Assembly (NCBI GenBank): GCA_024405395.1 | Contig: JAKSOW010000003.1 | Location: 1-58,139 of the forward strand | Source: Kiritimatiellia bacterium | GTDB taxonomy: Bacteria > Verrucomicrobiota > Kiritimatiellia > RFP12 > UBA1067 | Direction of reading: 5' to 3' | Length of the DNA stretch: 58,139 bases | Shown here: positions 1-9,028 of the stretch, in pieces | Layout of the letters: each line of letters begins with the position of its first letter | Position numbering within the stretch: the stretch's first letter is position 1 | The notes under the pieces: model-generated | Seen by the model: only the letters and a program-made list of their open reading frames with translations | The model's database searches: none | Told to the model about the DNA's origin: nothing | Position numbers and translations under genes: made by a program

Positions 1-1443
1 CGTATCCAGCACGGCCTTGCGCAGACCCACGTAGTTACCGCCCTTCATGAGCGATTCGGCGTTGAACCGGGCCGCCAGTTTCGCGAGTTCCTCATCACGT
101 CCACCTGCGGCCTTGAGGATGTTGAACTTCTCGGCCTGCTGGATACCGTTCTTGAGCTCCAGGAAGCGCCAGCTGGGCGAGCCGTCCGGGTAGACGAGCG
201 AGATGTCGCCCGCCGACCAGCGCGTGTAGGTCATGTCGTTGAGCGAATCCTCGCCCCAGGAGTTGTAGGCCCAGCGCAGCAGGCCATCCAGACCGCACGC
301 CGCCGGGTAGAAGCCGCACACGAACGCCTCGCCATTGCCCGAGCACATGAAGGTGTTGGGCCTGGCCGGGCTGCAGCAGATGTAGTAGGTCGTGCGCTTG
401 CCTTCCTTCTGGCGGGCAGGAACCTCGTCGAGGAAGGGCTGATTCACATGGCGCATGGCCTGCGAATAGTTGTCGATGGCGATGCCGTTGAAGTCACTGG
501 GCTTGCGGTTGCCCGCCATCGCGATCTTGAGTGCCGGCGCCACGCGCTTGACGAACTTCGCAATGTAGGCGAGGTCTTCGGGCGTGCGCTCGTCCATGGC
601 GATGAACGTGTCCTTGAGCCAGCCCTTCGCCTCCATGTGCTTCGAGAAGTCCACGAGGAAATCGCCCCAGTAGTCATCGAAGACGGGTGTGCCGGGCTTG
701 GCCTCCACGCGCACGGTCTTGCCGTTGGCGTCGATGTAGTCCACCATGTAGCCCCACGGACACATCGTATAGCACGCGATGTCCGGACCCAGTCCGCACT
801 TGCGGCCGAATTCGACGTACTTGTCGAAGATGGAATAGTCGAAACTCCACTTGCCGTCCGCGCCCTTCTTGCGGATGATCATCGACCGGTAGGCGTCATA
901 GCACTGGTGATTCCAGGGTTCGTCAAGCAGCGTCACCGTGAGCGTCTTCTGGCCGGCCGCGGCCAGCTGCCGCCACAACGGCTCCATTGCCCGGTAGTGC
1001 GCCTCGGAGAACGGCGTGCATCCGTTGACGCGCGACACGGCCCACGGATGCTGCCAGAGGTCGAGGAAGTACTTCCAGTCTTTGGCGGGCGGCAGCACGC
1101 GGTCAAGCACCGTCACCTTCACGGAGCCGAAATCGTACTCGCCCGGCTGGGCGTCAGCCGCCGCCGTGATCGTGACGAAGTGGATGCCCGGCGTCTTCGA
1201 GCCGTACACCGCACGATCCGCCACGAACTTGTACTCGAGCGACTTCGGCTCGACGTTGTAGCGCACCGGCAAGAGCGTGCCCTTCTCCACCGAAACGCCC
1301 TTCACGCCCGCACGCACCTCCGTGCACTCGTCGGGCAGCACGGACGAAAAGCTCTCGCCGCGCCACAGGCTGATCTTGAGGTCAAAGCCGGCCATCGCAG
1401 CCAACGCCCCAACCGCACACACCGCAAACAAACATTTCTTCAT
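1..1443 (-). CDS. GH123-like / DUF4091 exported glycosidase, 3' end outside the window
   Basis: The window holds the first 481 codons; the gene continues past base 1. The start ATG is followed by a short signal peptide (MKKCLFAVCAVGALAAMAG). An N-terminal beta-sandwich of about 120 residues precedes a TIM-barrel-like part. Two Asp-Glu pairs are visible, LLDEPWNH near residue 173 and AMDERTPED near residue 284; the second fits the catalytic DE pair of DUF4091/GH123 proteins, whose characterised members are beta-N-acetylgalactosaminidases using substrate-assisted catalysis. It starts 21 bases after the rhaB stop, so it is probably the last visible gene of the GH20-rhaB operon. Likely periplasmic or surface removal of terminal hexosamines. 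The substrate is inferred; GH123-like is the safest label. Confidence 0.72.
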   Translation of the reverse strand, partial: MKKCLFAVCAVGALAAMAGFDLKISLWRGESFSSVLPDECTEVRAGVKGVSVEKGTLLPVRYNVEPKSLEYKFVADRAVYGSKTPGIHFVTITAAADAQPGEYDFGSVKVTVLDRVLPPAKDWKYFLDLWQHPWAVSRVNGCTPFSEAHYRAMEPLWRQLAAAGQKTLTVTLLDEPWNHQCYDAYRSMIIRKKGADGKWSFDYSIFDKYVEFGRKCGLGPDIACYTMCPWGYMVDYIDANGKTVRVEAKPGTPVFDDYWGDFLVDFSKHMEAKGWLKDTFIAMDERTPEDLAYIAKFVKRVAPALKIAMAGNRKPSDFNGIAIDNYSQAMRHVNQPFLDEVPARQKEGKRTTYYICCSPARPNTFMCSGNGEAFVCGFYPAACGLDGLLRWAYNSWGEDSLNDMTYTRWSAGDISLVYPDGSPSWRFLELKNGIQQAEKFNILKAAGGRDEELAKLAARFNAESLMKGGNYVGLRKAVLDT

Positions 1444-1464
1444 GTCTTCTCCTTATTTGTCAAA

Positions 1465-2913
1465 TCAGAACGAACGCGCGATGGCCGCACGGGCCTCGGC
1501 GAGATCCTTGAATTCCCCTGTGTGGATGAACTGCACCACCAGGTTGCCGATCGACGTGCCCTCCGTGGGGCCCGCAAAGACCTCAAGCCCCGTGGCCTTG
1601 GCCGTAAGCGCATTGAGGTAGGTGTCCTGCGAACCACCGCCCACGATGTTGAGCGACGTGTAGGTTTTGCCCGTCAGCGACGCGAGCAGCTTCGCCTCAC
1701 GCGCATAGCTCGCCGCCAGCGACTGGTAGACGCACTGCACCACCTCGCCCACGGTCTCGGGTACTTTCTGACCCGATTCGGCACAGGCCGCGCGCACCGC
1801 GCCGATCATCGAGTCCGGCGCGAAGAACCGCTTGTCGGCAGCATCCACGACCGACGGGAAATCGCCGGCGGCGCGTGCCGCCTTCTCCAGTTCGTCGAAG
1901 GAATGCTTGTGGGCTGTCCAGTCCTTCAGCACCTCCGGACCTTCGCCCGTCTTCGCCTTGCCCTCCACGTAGTCCACGCCGTTGAGCTGGCGGCGAATGG
2001 ACTGGATCATCCACAGGCCCATGATGTTCTTGAGGAAACGGAAACGGTACCAGGCGCCGCCTTCGTTGGAGAAGTTGGCCGCGCAGGAGGCCGGAGTCGT
2101 GATGGGGTCGGGGTTCTCCACGCCGATGATGGACCACGTGCCGCTCGACAGGTAAATGGCCTGGTCGTCGCGTGCCGGCACGGCCAAATAGGCACTGCCC
2201 GTGTCGTGGCAGGCGGGGACCACGACCTCGGCGTCAAACCCGACCTCGGCCTTGACCTCGGACGTGAAACCGCCCAGCGACGTGCCCGGCATCGTGAGTT
2301 CGCCGAAGATACCCTTCGGCAGACCCAGACGATCCAGCACCTCGGGATCCCACGTCTTCGTACGCGCATTCACAAGCGCCGTCGTGGTGGCGTCGGTATA
2401 CTCATTGGACAGTTTGCCGGTGAGACGGAAGTTGAGGTAGTCCGGCACCATCAGGAAATGCGCGGCCTTCGCGAGCTGTTCCGGGGCTTCGCGCTTCAGG
2501 GCGGCCAGCTGGTAGATCGTGTTGAAGACGGCCTTCTGGATGCCTGTCTTGCCATAATGCTCGTCGAAGGGCAGCGCGGCCTCGACGACCTTGTCCATGC
2601 CTTCGGTGCGCGCATCGCGGTAGGCCACCATGTCAGAACATGGCGCGAGATCCTTGTCGAGCAGGATGAAGTCCACGCCCCAGGTATCAATGCCAACCGT
2701 GGCCGGGATCTTGCCCGCCGTGGCGCACGCCTTGATACCGGCGATCACATGGCGCGCAAGCGCGTCGTGGTCCCAGCAGTCGTGCCCGTTCTTGCGAACC
2801 TGGGAATTGTCGAAGCGGTAGATCTCCTCAAGGCAGATTTTCCCGTCCTCGAGATGGGCGAGGATATGGCGGCCCGAAGAGGCACCGATGTCAATGGCGA
2901 GATGGTAGGTCAT
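1465..2913 (-). CDS. rhaB: Rhamnulokinase (FGGY sugar kinase)
   Basis: A 482-residue FGGY carbohydrate kinase, close to the usual length of RhaB. The N-terminal phosphate-binding segment IDIGASSGR (about residues 7-15) and the motif SSGTWSIIG in the second domain are typical of rhamnulokinases, which phosphorylate L-rhamnulose in the cytoplasm. I start at MTYHLAIDIG because AAGGAAAA lies upstream and the FGGY fold begins there; a longer frame to base 3009 would overlap the upstream gene and add a low-complexity arginine-rich leader. The gene sits between two exported hexosaminidase-type genes, so the operon probably couples release of a glycan to deoxysugar use. Rhamnose isomerase and aldolase are not in the window. 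A fuculokinase-like substrate cannot be excluded. Confidence 0.85.
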   Translation of the reverse strand: MTYHLAIDIGASSGRHILAHLEDGKICLEEIYRFDNSQVRKNGHDCWDHDALARHVIAGIKACATAGKIPATVGIDTWGVDFILLDKDLAPCSDMVAYRDARTEGMDKVVEAALPFDEHYGKTGIQKAVFNTIYQLAALKREAPEQLAKAAHFLMVPDYLNFRLTGKLSNEYTDATTTALVNARTKTWDPEVLDRLGLPKGIFGELTMPGTSLGGFTSEVKAEVGFDAEVVVPACHDTGSAYLAVPARDDQAIYLSSGTWSIIGVENPDPITTPASCAANFSNEGGAWYRFRFLKNIMGLWMIQSIRRQLNGVDYVEGKAKTGEGPEVLKDWTAHKHSFDELEKAARAAGDFPSVVDAADKRFFAPDSMIGAVRAACAESGQKVPETVGEVVQCVYQSLAASYAREAKLLASLTGKTYTSLNIVGGGSQDTYLNALTAKATGLEVFAGPTEGTSIGNLVVQFIHTGEFKDLAEARAAIARSF

Positions 2914-2957
2914 AGGTATGTGTTTTCCTTGTCTTCTGCTGAAAAGTTCTGGGGCTC

Positions 2958-5741
2958 TCATTCGTAGCGCAGCGTCCACAACTGCCAGCGCATGCGGTCT
3001 GAGAGCCATTCATCCTTGAGCGAGTCCACATGCAGCCAGGAGTTCTTGTAGCTTTTCCTCTCCAGGTTCGGCAACACCTTGAAGGACCCCAGCTGTTCGC
3101 ACGGCTTCACCGTCACCTTCTCCGCGCCCGTGTCGAGCGTCTCCAGCGCCGCGAAGAGGAAGTCGGCCGGACCAAGCATGGCGCCGCCAACCTTGATCTG
3201 GGCCGGCAGGAAGGTCGAATCATCCAGTGCCTTCGCCGCCGCCACGAGCTCGGCACGCGTCACGACCGTGTCCTGAGCCACGCCCACGGGCCGACACAGG
3301 AAGCCATAGGCGTTGACGGGCAAGTACTTGTCTTCGCCGCGCAGGAAGCGCACCGCTGCCGAGAAGACGTCCGACACACACCAGCTCGCCGGCGACGTGA
3401 TGGGGCCCAAGTCCTTCTGCAGCGCCTTGCGCAGCATGGTGACGTGCTTCCGCTCGATGGCGACCCGCGGCTTCTCGGTGGCGCAGAGGTCCGGAATCGT
3501 GACAATCCGGAAACGGGGGTCGGCCTTGATCGCGCGCACCATCGTGCGAATCTGGTTGAGGTAGGTCTTCACGGCCGTGGGCGAACGCTCGGGCGAAATT
3601 TCCCATTCACCCCAGGGATGCTTGTTCTCGCGCCTGTAGTTGATCATGTCCCAGAACTCGAGCGAATGCACCTTGTTCGGATGGCAGTAGGCCACAAAGC
3701 GATTCATCTTCGCCATGCGGTCGAGAATCTGGGCGGGGTCGAAGACGAAACCCTCGCGGAAATACTGCTCCCAACTGTAGGAATACGGGATGCGGCGAAT
3801 GCCGCCGAACCAGATATCGGGGCCCTCGTTCGGCAGGAAGCTGGCGCCGAGATCGAACTTAATGCCCAGGTCGGCGTAGACGCGATTGGCGACATAGGGT
3901 TCTGAATTCCCGGGCGGGCAGCTCGACCAGACGCGATCAACCCCAAATACGTCCTTGAGGATGTCGAGGCAGGCCTTCTCCTGATCATAGACGCGCTTGT
4001 AGGCGGCGGCGTAGTCTTCACCCTCGGACAGCTCCAGGATGTTCGGATGCACAGAGTGCCGCAGCGTATGGCAGCAGATGTAATGCTTCTTCATCGCGGC
4101 GATCACGTCCTGGCGGCCCCACTTCACGAGCTGCTGAGCCAGGAAACCCACCGTCTGGAAATGCGCCACCACGCCCTCTTCCGTGAACATCTTCGCCAGT
4201 TCGAGAATGCCTTCGGCGTCACGCGGGCTGGTGAAGTCCTCGGTGTCGAAGGAGAACACCACCTCCGTGACCTTGTCGCCGTGGAAATTCTGCTGGACGC
4301 TGTCGTCCAGGCCTCCCGGACGATTGTACTTGAGCCACAGGGCACGGAATGGTGCCGGACATTCCTGGCGAACCCGTTCATGTTCGCCCTTCCAGCGTAA
4401 CTCCAGCGCCGAATAGAGCAGGTCCATCGTCGCAAAGCCATCCTTGACCCATTCCGGCGCCCCCGCGAGGTCGAGGTCCTTCTGCGCGGCGCGCCATTCG
4501 GAGAACACGGCCTTGAGGCAGTCGTCCGTCATCCACTTCGGCCGCCTGTACGCCTTGCCGCCAGACAGCATCTTGTAGAGCGGCGACGCGTTGTTCGTCT
4601 TCTGCGCGCCGCTCTTGAGATAGAGGTTCTGATAGCGGAGAAGCGCCTTGCCGCAACGGCAGCCCACAAGTTTGTCAATACGCGCCGCGAGCTCCTCGTC
4701 GGTGAGCGACACGCCCTTCACCCGCTCGGCCATGTAGATGAGCGAGGGCAAGGCCGTGATCCACGGCTGGCAGTGCCCGCCATTGCCCCAGTCGGTCATC
4801 AAATAGCCGATCGCACCATACTTGAGGCCCGCCGAAACCGCCTCCTCGACATTGGCCTTCATGTTGTCGTGGCGACCTGATATGGCGTTCCAGCCGCTCG
4901 ATCCGGGACATACGTAGAAGCGCACCCCGGCGTCGCGGAGGCGGCCGCATTCGCGGTCGTAGTTGTGCTTGGTGCCAATCTCGTATCCCCAGTCCAGGGC
5001 GATGGCATTGGCTGGGATCTCGCCGAGGAGCTCCGGGTGGCTACGCGCCACCATGTCATCCCAGAACAGGGCGGTCTTTCCGTACTTGGCGGCGAGCGCG
5101 CACACCTTCTTGAAGTAGTCGAGCCACACACGGGCCTCACCGACCTTCTGCACCGTCTCCCAGCTGCGGCCCTTGCCGGCGCTCTGTAGCTCCCACACCT
5201 CGTCACAGCCCACATTCAGCAGATCCGAACGGAAGTTGGGCAGCAATTCGGCGTAAAGCGAATCCACGAATTCCAGAGACTTCGGATCGGTGGGGCACAG
5301 CGCGCGCGGAACCACCATCGTGCTGCCCCAGGGGGTGCGCACGCCGCCCTCAGGCGCTTCGGCAAGCGGACGATACGACGGGCGGCGGAACCACTTCTCC
5401 AGATGGCCGAAGGAGTTCTGGTTCGGTACGAGCGCGATGCCCTTCTTCGCGCAGTAGTCATCGAGCGCGCGGATCTCGGCAGCCGAGAGCGGCGACGAGT
5501 CGTTCCATACCTGTTCGTGGTCTTTGTAGGCAAAGGTGTGCTCGCTATAGAGCTGGAACTGGTCGTAGCCCAGCACCGCCAGAATGTCCACCATGCGATA
5601 GAGCGACTGCGTCGTGGGCACCTTGTCGCGCGAAATGTCGAGCATATAGCCGAGCACCGGCTTTTCGGCGGCGGACGCCATCGCCTGCGGCACATACCCC
5701 GCAAGCGCCAAGGCACACAGGCCCAAAGCCGCCACACGCAT
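2958..5741 (-). CDS. Exported GH20-type hexosaminidase fused to a polysaccharide-deacetylase domain
   Basis: About 927 residues. After a signal peptide (MRVAALGLCALALAG, cleavage probably after AMASA) comes a GH20-like TIM barrel of about 400 residues with the catalytic Asp-Glu in NVGCDEVWE (about residues 180-181). A second catalytic module follows: FSFDTEDF (about 498-502) resembles the first NodB motif and CCHTLRHSVHP supplies the metal-binding HTxxH (about 558-562). The last 150 residues include LPAQIKVGGAMLGPADF, which resembles pseudomurein-binding-type repeats. The start is fixed by the promoter at 5791-5820: an in-frame ATG at 5792 lies inside the -10 box, so MRVAALG at 5741 is preferred. 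Known family roles would give sugar removal plus de-N-acetylation in one polypeptide; the substrate is not known. It heads the operon with rhaB and the GH123-like gene. Confidence 0.78.
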   Translation of the reverse strand: MRVAALGLCALALAGYVPQAMASAAEKPVLGYMLDISRDKVPTTQSLYRMVDILAVLGYDQFQLYSEHTFAYKDHEQVWNDSSPLSAAEIRALDDYCAKKGIALVPNQNSFGHLEKWFRRPSYRPLAEAPEGGVRTPWGSTMVVPRALCPTDPKSLEFVDSLYAELLPNFRSDLLNVGCDEVWELQSAGKGRSWETVQKVGEARVWLDYFKKVCALAAKYGKTALFWDDMVARSHPELLGEIPANAIALDWGYEIGTKHNYDRECGRLRDAGVRFYVCPGSSGWNAISGRHDNMKANVEEAVSAGLKYGAIGYLMTDWGNGGHCQPWITALPSLIYMAERVKGVSLTDEELAARIDKLVGCRCGKALLRYQNLYLKSGAQKTNNASPLYKMLSGGKAYRRPKWMTDDCLKAVFSEWRAAQKDLDLAGAPEWVKDGFATMDLLYSALELRWKGEHERVRQECPAPFRALWLKYNRPGGLDDSVQQNFHGDKVTEVVFSFDTEDFTSPRDAEGILELAKMFTEEGVVAHFQTVGFLAQQLVKWGRQDVIAAMKKHYICCHTLRHSVHPNILELSEGEDYAAAYKRVYDQEKACLDILKDVFGVDRVWSSCPPGNSEPYVANRVYADLGIKFDLGASFLPNEGPDIWFGGIRRIPYSYSWEQYFREGFVFDPAQILDRMAKMNRFVAYCHPNKVHSLEFWDMINYRRENKHPWGEWEISPERSPTAVKTYLNQIRTMVRAIKADPRFRIVTIPDLCATEKPRVAIERKHVTMLRKALQKDLGPITSPASWCVSDVFSAAVRFLRGEDKYLPVNAYGFLCRPVGVAQDTVVTRAELVAAAKALDDSTFLPAQIKVGGAMLGPADFLFAALETLDTGAEKVTVKPCEQLGSFKVLPNLERKSYKNSWLHVDSLKDEWLSDRMRWQLWTLRYE

Positions 5742-5790
5742 GTCTGACACGAACCTCGGAAAACCAATCACGGAAATGTTCATGACGAGC

Positions 5791-5820
5791 ATTTTACCAC
5801 ATCCCCATCCCGACAGTCAA
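5791..5820 (-). promoter_or_regulatory. Sigma70-type promoter of the GH20-rhaB-GH123 operon
   Basis: On the minus strand TTGACT (5815-5820) and TAAAAT (5791-5796) are separated by 18 bases, each matching the consensus at five of six positions. Initiation about seven bases downstream would exclude the ATG at 5792 and leaves a leader of about 40 bases before the start at 5741. Confidence 0.65.
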
Positions 5821-5872
5821 CAAAGACGCACGAGACCGCCGCCTGTGGCACGCCCGTCCTCCCAGACACCAT

Positions 5873-6667
5873 TCAGGCGGTTCGCCGAACAAGGCGGGCT
5901 GCCAAGTCAGACAGGAAACCGGTTGGGCCAGGGAGGCCCTCCAGCGCGGCCTGAGCCGCTGCTGTATGTTGCTCGACCCGACGCGCCACTTCTTCACGGC
6001 CCAGCAGTGCCAGCGACGAGAAGGCACCGTCTTCACCATCCAGCAAATCGTCCTCGAACTGGAAGGCGAGGCCAAGATTCTGCGCATAGTCGGCGAGTTG
6101 CGTCACGTGCGCGGATTCACCACCCACCGCCAACGCCCCCATTTTCGCCGCAGCCACAAAAAGCGCCGCAGTCTTGTTGGCAAAAATGTAGGCGAGCTGT
6201 TCTTCAGTTGCGGATGCGCCAGTCCCGGCCGCCAGATCCGCCACCTGTCCTGCAACCACCGCCAAGGCGGCACGGCCCAACGAAGCCGTCACCTCGGCGG
6301 CATTGTGCATGGTACGAGCCGCTGTGGCAAAGGCCAGAGCCTGCAGCTGATCACCCACCAGAACTGCCGTCGCCTCACCGTATTTTGCCCACACGCTGGG
6401 CTTGCCGCGACGTTCCACGTCATTGTCCATTGCCGGCAGGTCATCATGCACCAGCGTGTAGGAATGCAGCAGCTCGATGGCGCAGGCCGGCAACAGTGCG
6501 TCCTCTGCCTTTCCGCCTGCGGCCATCGCCGCCGCCAGGCAGATCTGCGGGCGGATCCGCTTTCCGCCGCCCTCCACCGCCCAACGCATGGCCTGCGAAA
6601 GCATTGCCGGCCGCGTTTCGGCGGCCGGCAATAGCTGATCCAACGTCTGTTCAATCAGATCGAGCAT
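5873..6667 (-). CDS. ispA: Polyprenyl (farnesyl/geranylgeranyl) diphosphate synthase
   Basis: A 264-residue trans-isoprenyl diphosphate synthase, slightly shorter than the usual 290-300. The first aspartate-rich motif DDLPAMDND lies at about residues 75-83 and the second, FQFEDDLLD, at about 203-210; GGGKRIRP near residue 34 is the usual diphosphate-binding element. These enzymes condense isopentenyl diphosphate with allylic diphosphates in the cytoplasm for quinones and undecaprenyl lipid carriers. The four-residue insertion in the first motif fits the bacterial short-chain type. The gene starts 25 bases after the glnS stop and probably shares its transcript. The product chain length (C15 or C20) cannot be fixed by eye. 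Confidence 0.9.
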   Translation of the reverse strand: MLDLIEQTLDQLLPAAETRPAMLSQAMRWAVEGGGKRIRPQICLAAAMAAGGKAEDALLPACAIELLHSYTLVHDDLPAMDNDVERRGKPSVWAKYGEATAVLVGDQLQALAFATAARTMHNAAEVTASLGRAALAVVAGQVADLAAGTGASATEEQLAYIFANKTAALFVAAAKMGALAVGGESAHVTQLADYAQNLGLAFQFEDDLLDGEDGAFSSLALLGREEVARRVEQHTAAAQAALEGLPGPTGFLSDLAARLVRRTA

Positions 6668-6692
6668 CTGTATGGATTCCTCTAAGCGCCGC

Positions 6693-8420
6693 TCAGCTCG
6701 GCTTGTACGAGTCCTTCAAAGTCACCGTACGGTTGAATACCGGTGCGCCAGGCTTGGAGTCCTTGGTGTCGGCCACAAAGTAGCCGGTGCGCTCGAACTG
6801 GAAGTGGTCGCCTGCCGCGGCTTCGGCCAGGGCCGGCTCCACATAGGCCGTCACGACCTTGAGCGAGTCGGGGTTGAGGTACTTGAGGAAGCCCTCCGAA
6901 CCGTCCTTCATCGGATCGGGATCCGTAAACAGACGATCGTAGATACGCGCCTCGGCCTTGACGCCGGTGGCGACATCCACCCAATGGATGGTGCCCTTCA
7001 CCTTGTGGCCGTCCGACGCGTTGCCGCCCCAGCTGCCTTCATCCCAGGTGCAGTGAATCTCCACGATGCGGCCTTCGCAGTCCTTCTCCACCGACACGCA
7101 CGTGACGATGCAGGCGCCGCGGAGGCGAACCTCCTTGCCGGGAGCCAAACGGAAGAACTTCTTCTCGGGCACTTCCATGAAGTCGGCCCGATCGATCCAC
7201 ACAGTGCCGCCGAAGGCAATGCGCCGCACGCCGGCCGCCTCGTCGAGCGGGTTGTTGGCGGTCTCAACCTCCTTGACCTCGCCCTTCGGCCAGTTGTCGA
7301 TCACGAGCTTGACCGGATCGAGAACGGCCATGCGGCGGGTCGCGGTCTGGTTGAGCTCCTCGCGCACGCACCACTCCAGCAGCGCCGGATCACTGGTGGA
7401 CTCCACTTTCGTGACGCCCACGCGCTCGCAAAATTCGCGAATGGCGCCGGGCGTGAAGCCACGGCGACGCATACCGCACACCGTCGGCATGCGCGGATCG
7501 TCCCATCCCGCCACGCGCTTCTCGGTGACCAACTGCAGCAGCAGACGCTTCGACATCACCGTATAGGTGAGGTTGAGACGCGCGAACTCACGCTGCTGCG
7601 TGCGGATCTTCACGCCATTGCGCACTGGGAGCAGGCCCATTTCGTCCAGGCGGTCCACCACCCAGTCGTAAAGCGGACGGTGCACCTCGAACTCCAGCGT
7701 GCACATCGAGTGCGTCACGCCCTCGAGTGCGTCCTCGATCGGGTGCGCGAAGTCGTACATCGGATACACGCACCACTTGTCGCCCAGGTGATAGTGGCTC
7801 ACATGGCGGATGCGGTAGAGCACAGGGTCGCGGAAATGGATGTTGGGCGAGGCCATGTCGATCTTCGCGCGCAGGCACCACTCGCCGTCGGCATACTTGC
7901 CGTCGCGCATCTCGTGGAAGATGCGGAGGTTACGCTCCGGGTCCGTATCCCGCGAAGGCGAAGGCGTACCGGGCTTCTCGGGGACGCCACGGTACTGCTT
8001 CCATTCGTCCTGCGTCAGATTGCAGCAATAGGCCTGGCCGGCCTTGATCAGATTCTCGGCGATCTGGTACATCTGGTCGAACATGTTCGACGCATTGTAG
8101 AATCCAGGCTCGCCCGAATCGCCGGGGCCCGACCACTGAAAGCCGAGCCAGCGGATGTCGCTCTCGATGCTCCCGGCATACTCGGCCGACTCCTTCGTCG
8201 GATTCGTGCCGTCAAGACGCAGATGGCAGGTGCCGCCGAACTGCTTGGCCATGCCGAAGTCGACACAGATCGCCTTCGCGTGGCCCACGTGGATGTAGCC
8301 GTTGGGCTCCGGGGGAAAACGGGTTACAACTTCGCCGCCGGTTCTCCCGGCGGCGTGGTCGGCTTCAATCCACTGCCTCAGGAAGTGCCGTGAGGTGTCG
8401 GATTCGCTCTTTGTTTCCAT
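6693..8420 (-). CDS. glnS: Glutaminyl-tRNA synthetase
   Basis: 575 residues, a normal length for bacterial GlnRS. The class I signatures are present: PPEPNGYIHVGHAKA with HIGH as HVGH (residues 44-47) and VMSKR (about 288-292), followed by the two anticodon-binding beta-barrels. It charges tRNA-Gln directly with glutamine in the cytoplasm, implying that this organism need not rely on the transamidation route for Gln. The start METKSESDTSRH is preceded by AGAGGAC. It lies nine bases downstream of the small surface-repeat gene, so both are probably transcribed from the promoter at 8983-9011. No key residue appears to be missing. Confidence 0.95.
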   Translation of the reverse strand: METKSESDTSRHFLRQWIEADHAAGRTGGEVVTRFPPEPNGYIHVGHAKAICVDFGMAKQFGGTCHLRLDGTNPTKESAEYAGSIESDIRWLGFQWSGPGDSGEPGFYNASNMFDQMYQIAENLIKAGQAYCCNLTQDEWKQYRGVPEKPGTPSPSRDTDPERNLRIFHEMRDGKYADGEWCLRAKIDMASPNIHFRDPVLYRIRHVSHYHLGDKWCVYPMYDFAHPIEDALEGVTHSMCTLEFEVHRPLYDWVVDRLDEMGLLPVRNGVKIRTQQREFARLNLTYTVMSKRLLLQLVTEKRVAGWDDPRMPTVCGMRRRGFTPGAIREFCERVGVTKVESTSDPALLEWCVREELNQTATRRMAVLDPVKLVIDNWPKGEVKEVETANNPLDEAAGVRRIAFGGTVWIDRADFMEVPEKKFFRLAPGKEVRLRGACIVTCVSVEKDCEGRIVEIHCTWDEGSWGGNASDGHKVKGTIHWVDVATGVKAEARIYDRLFTDPDPMKDGSEGFLKYLNPDSLKVVTAYVEPALAEAAAGDHFQFERTGYFVADTKDSKPGAPVFNRTVTLKDSYKPS

Positions 8421-8429
8421 GATGTCCTC

Positions 8430-8948
8430 TTACCAGCCCACATTCACGAGAGGCAGCCACTTGCAGACGCCCTGCGCGCCGGCATAGTTGGAGAGACCGA
8501 TCTGAACGCCATTGAGCGTCTTGGCGAAGTTCAGCAACCCCAGCTGCACGCCGCTAAACGTGGTGGACGTGTTGACGATGCCCAGCTGCACGCCCGCGCC
8601 GCCCTCGGCATGGTTCCAGAGGCCAACCTGGCAGCCCGCGAACTCGCCGGCGACGTAGTTGACGCAGCCAAGGCCGAAGCCGTTCATCTCGGCATCGTCC
8701 AGGCTGAAGAGAAGCCCGAACTGTGCGCCATTGATGCGCTCGCGGATGCGGCCAGAGATACCGAGGTCGAGACCATAGAGGCTCTGGCAGTCACCGTAGA
8801 TCACCGAAAGGCGACCACCATAGATGTTGGACTCCTGTGTGGGCAGCTGGCCAGGCGAGATCATCGAGACCATAACATACCCCTCCGGGTTCGCCTGCAG
8901 GGCGAGCGCGGTGGCCGTGACAAACAGGAACGTCAGCAGTTTCTTCAT
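8430..8948 (-). CDS. Exported LA_2272-type surface-repeat protein
   Basis: 172 residues with a signal peptide (MKKLLTFLFVTATALALQA) and a body of short imperfect repeats of the form G-x-Q-x-G-L-x-N, for example GCQVGLWNHA, GVQLGIVNTS, GVQLGLLNFA and GVQIGLSNYA. This periodic pattern is that of LA_2272-family surface-repeat proteins, first noted in Leptospira; the repeats should form a regular beta structure. No enzymatic residues are visible and the function is unknown. GGAGG sits just upstream of the ATG and a good promoter lies at 8983-9011. It is the first gene of a transcript that continues into glnS and ispA. Confidence 0.7.
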   Translation of the reverse strand: MKKLLTFLFVTATALALQANPEGYVMVSMISPGQLPTQESNIYGGRLSVIYGDCQSLYGLDLGISGRIRERINGAQFGLLFSLDDAEMNGFGLGCVNYVAGEFAGCQVGLWNHAEGGAGVQLGIVNTSTTFSGVQLGLLNFAKTLNGVQIGLSNYAGAQGVCKWLPLVNVGW

Positions 8949-8982
8949 GATACCTCCAATGTATAGAAAGATTTGGGTGTAG

Positions 8983-9011
8983 ATTATACCTTTATTCGGG
9001 CAAAATGTGAA
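8983..9011 (-). promoter_or_regulatory. Sigma70-type promoter of the surface-repeat/glnS/ispA operon
   Basis: TTCACA (9006-9011) and a perfect TATAAT (8983-8988) on the minus strand are separated by 17 bases. The leader to the ATG at 8948 is about 30 bases and contains GGAGGT. Confidence 0.75.
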
Positions 9012-9028
9012 GTGGAATTATCAAAAAG

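Noticed and set aside
448-2967. 839-codon open frame on the plus strand, opposite the GH123-like and rhaB genes
   Set aside because: Its translation is rich in Arg, His and Leu with no domain, and the opposite strand encodes clear families. It is a by-product of GC-rich codon use.
5742-5792. Upstream ATG start at 5792 for the GH20/deacetylase gene
   Set aside because: That ATG overlaps the -10 box of the promoter at 5791-5820, so it would not be in the mRNA. The downstream start begins a normal signal peptide.
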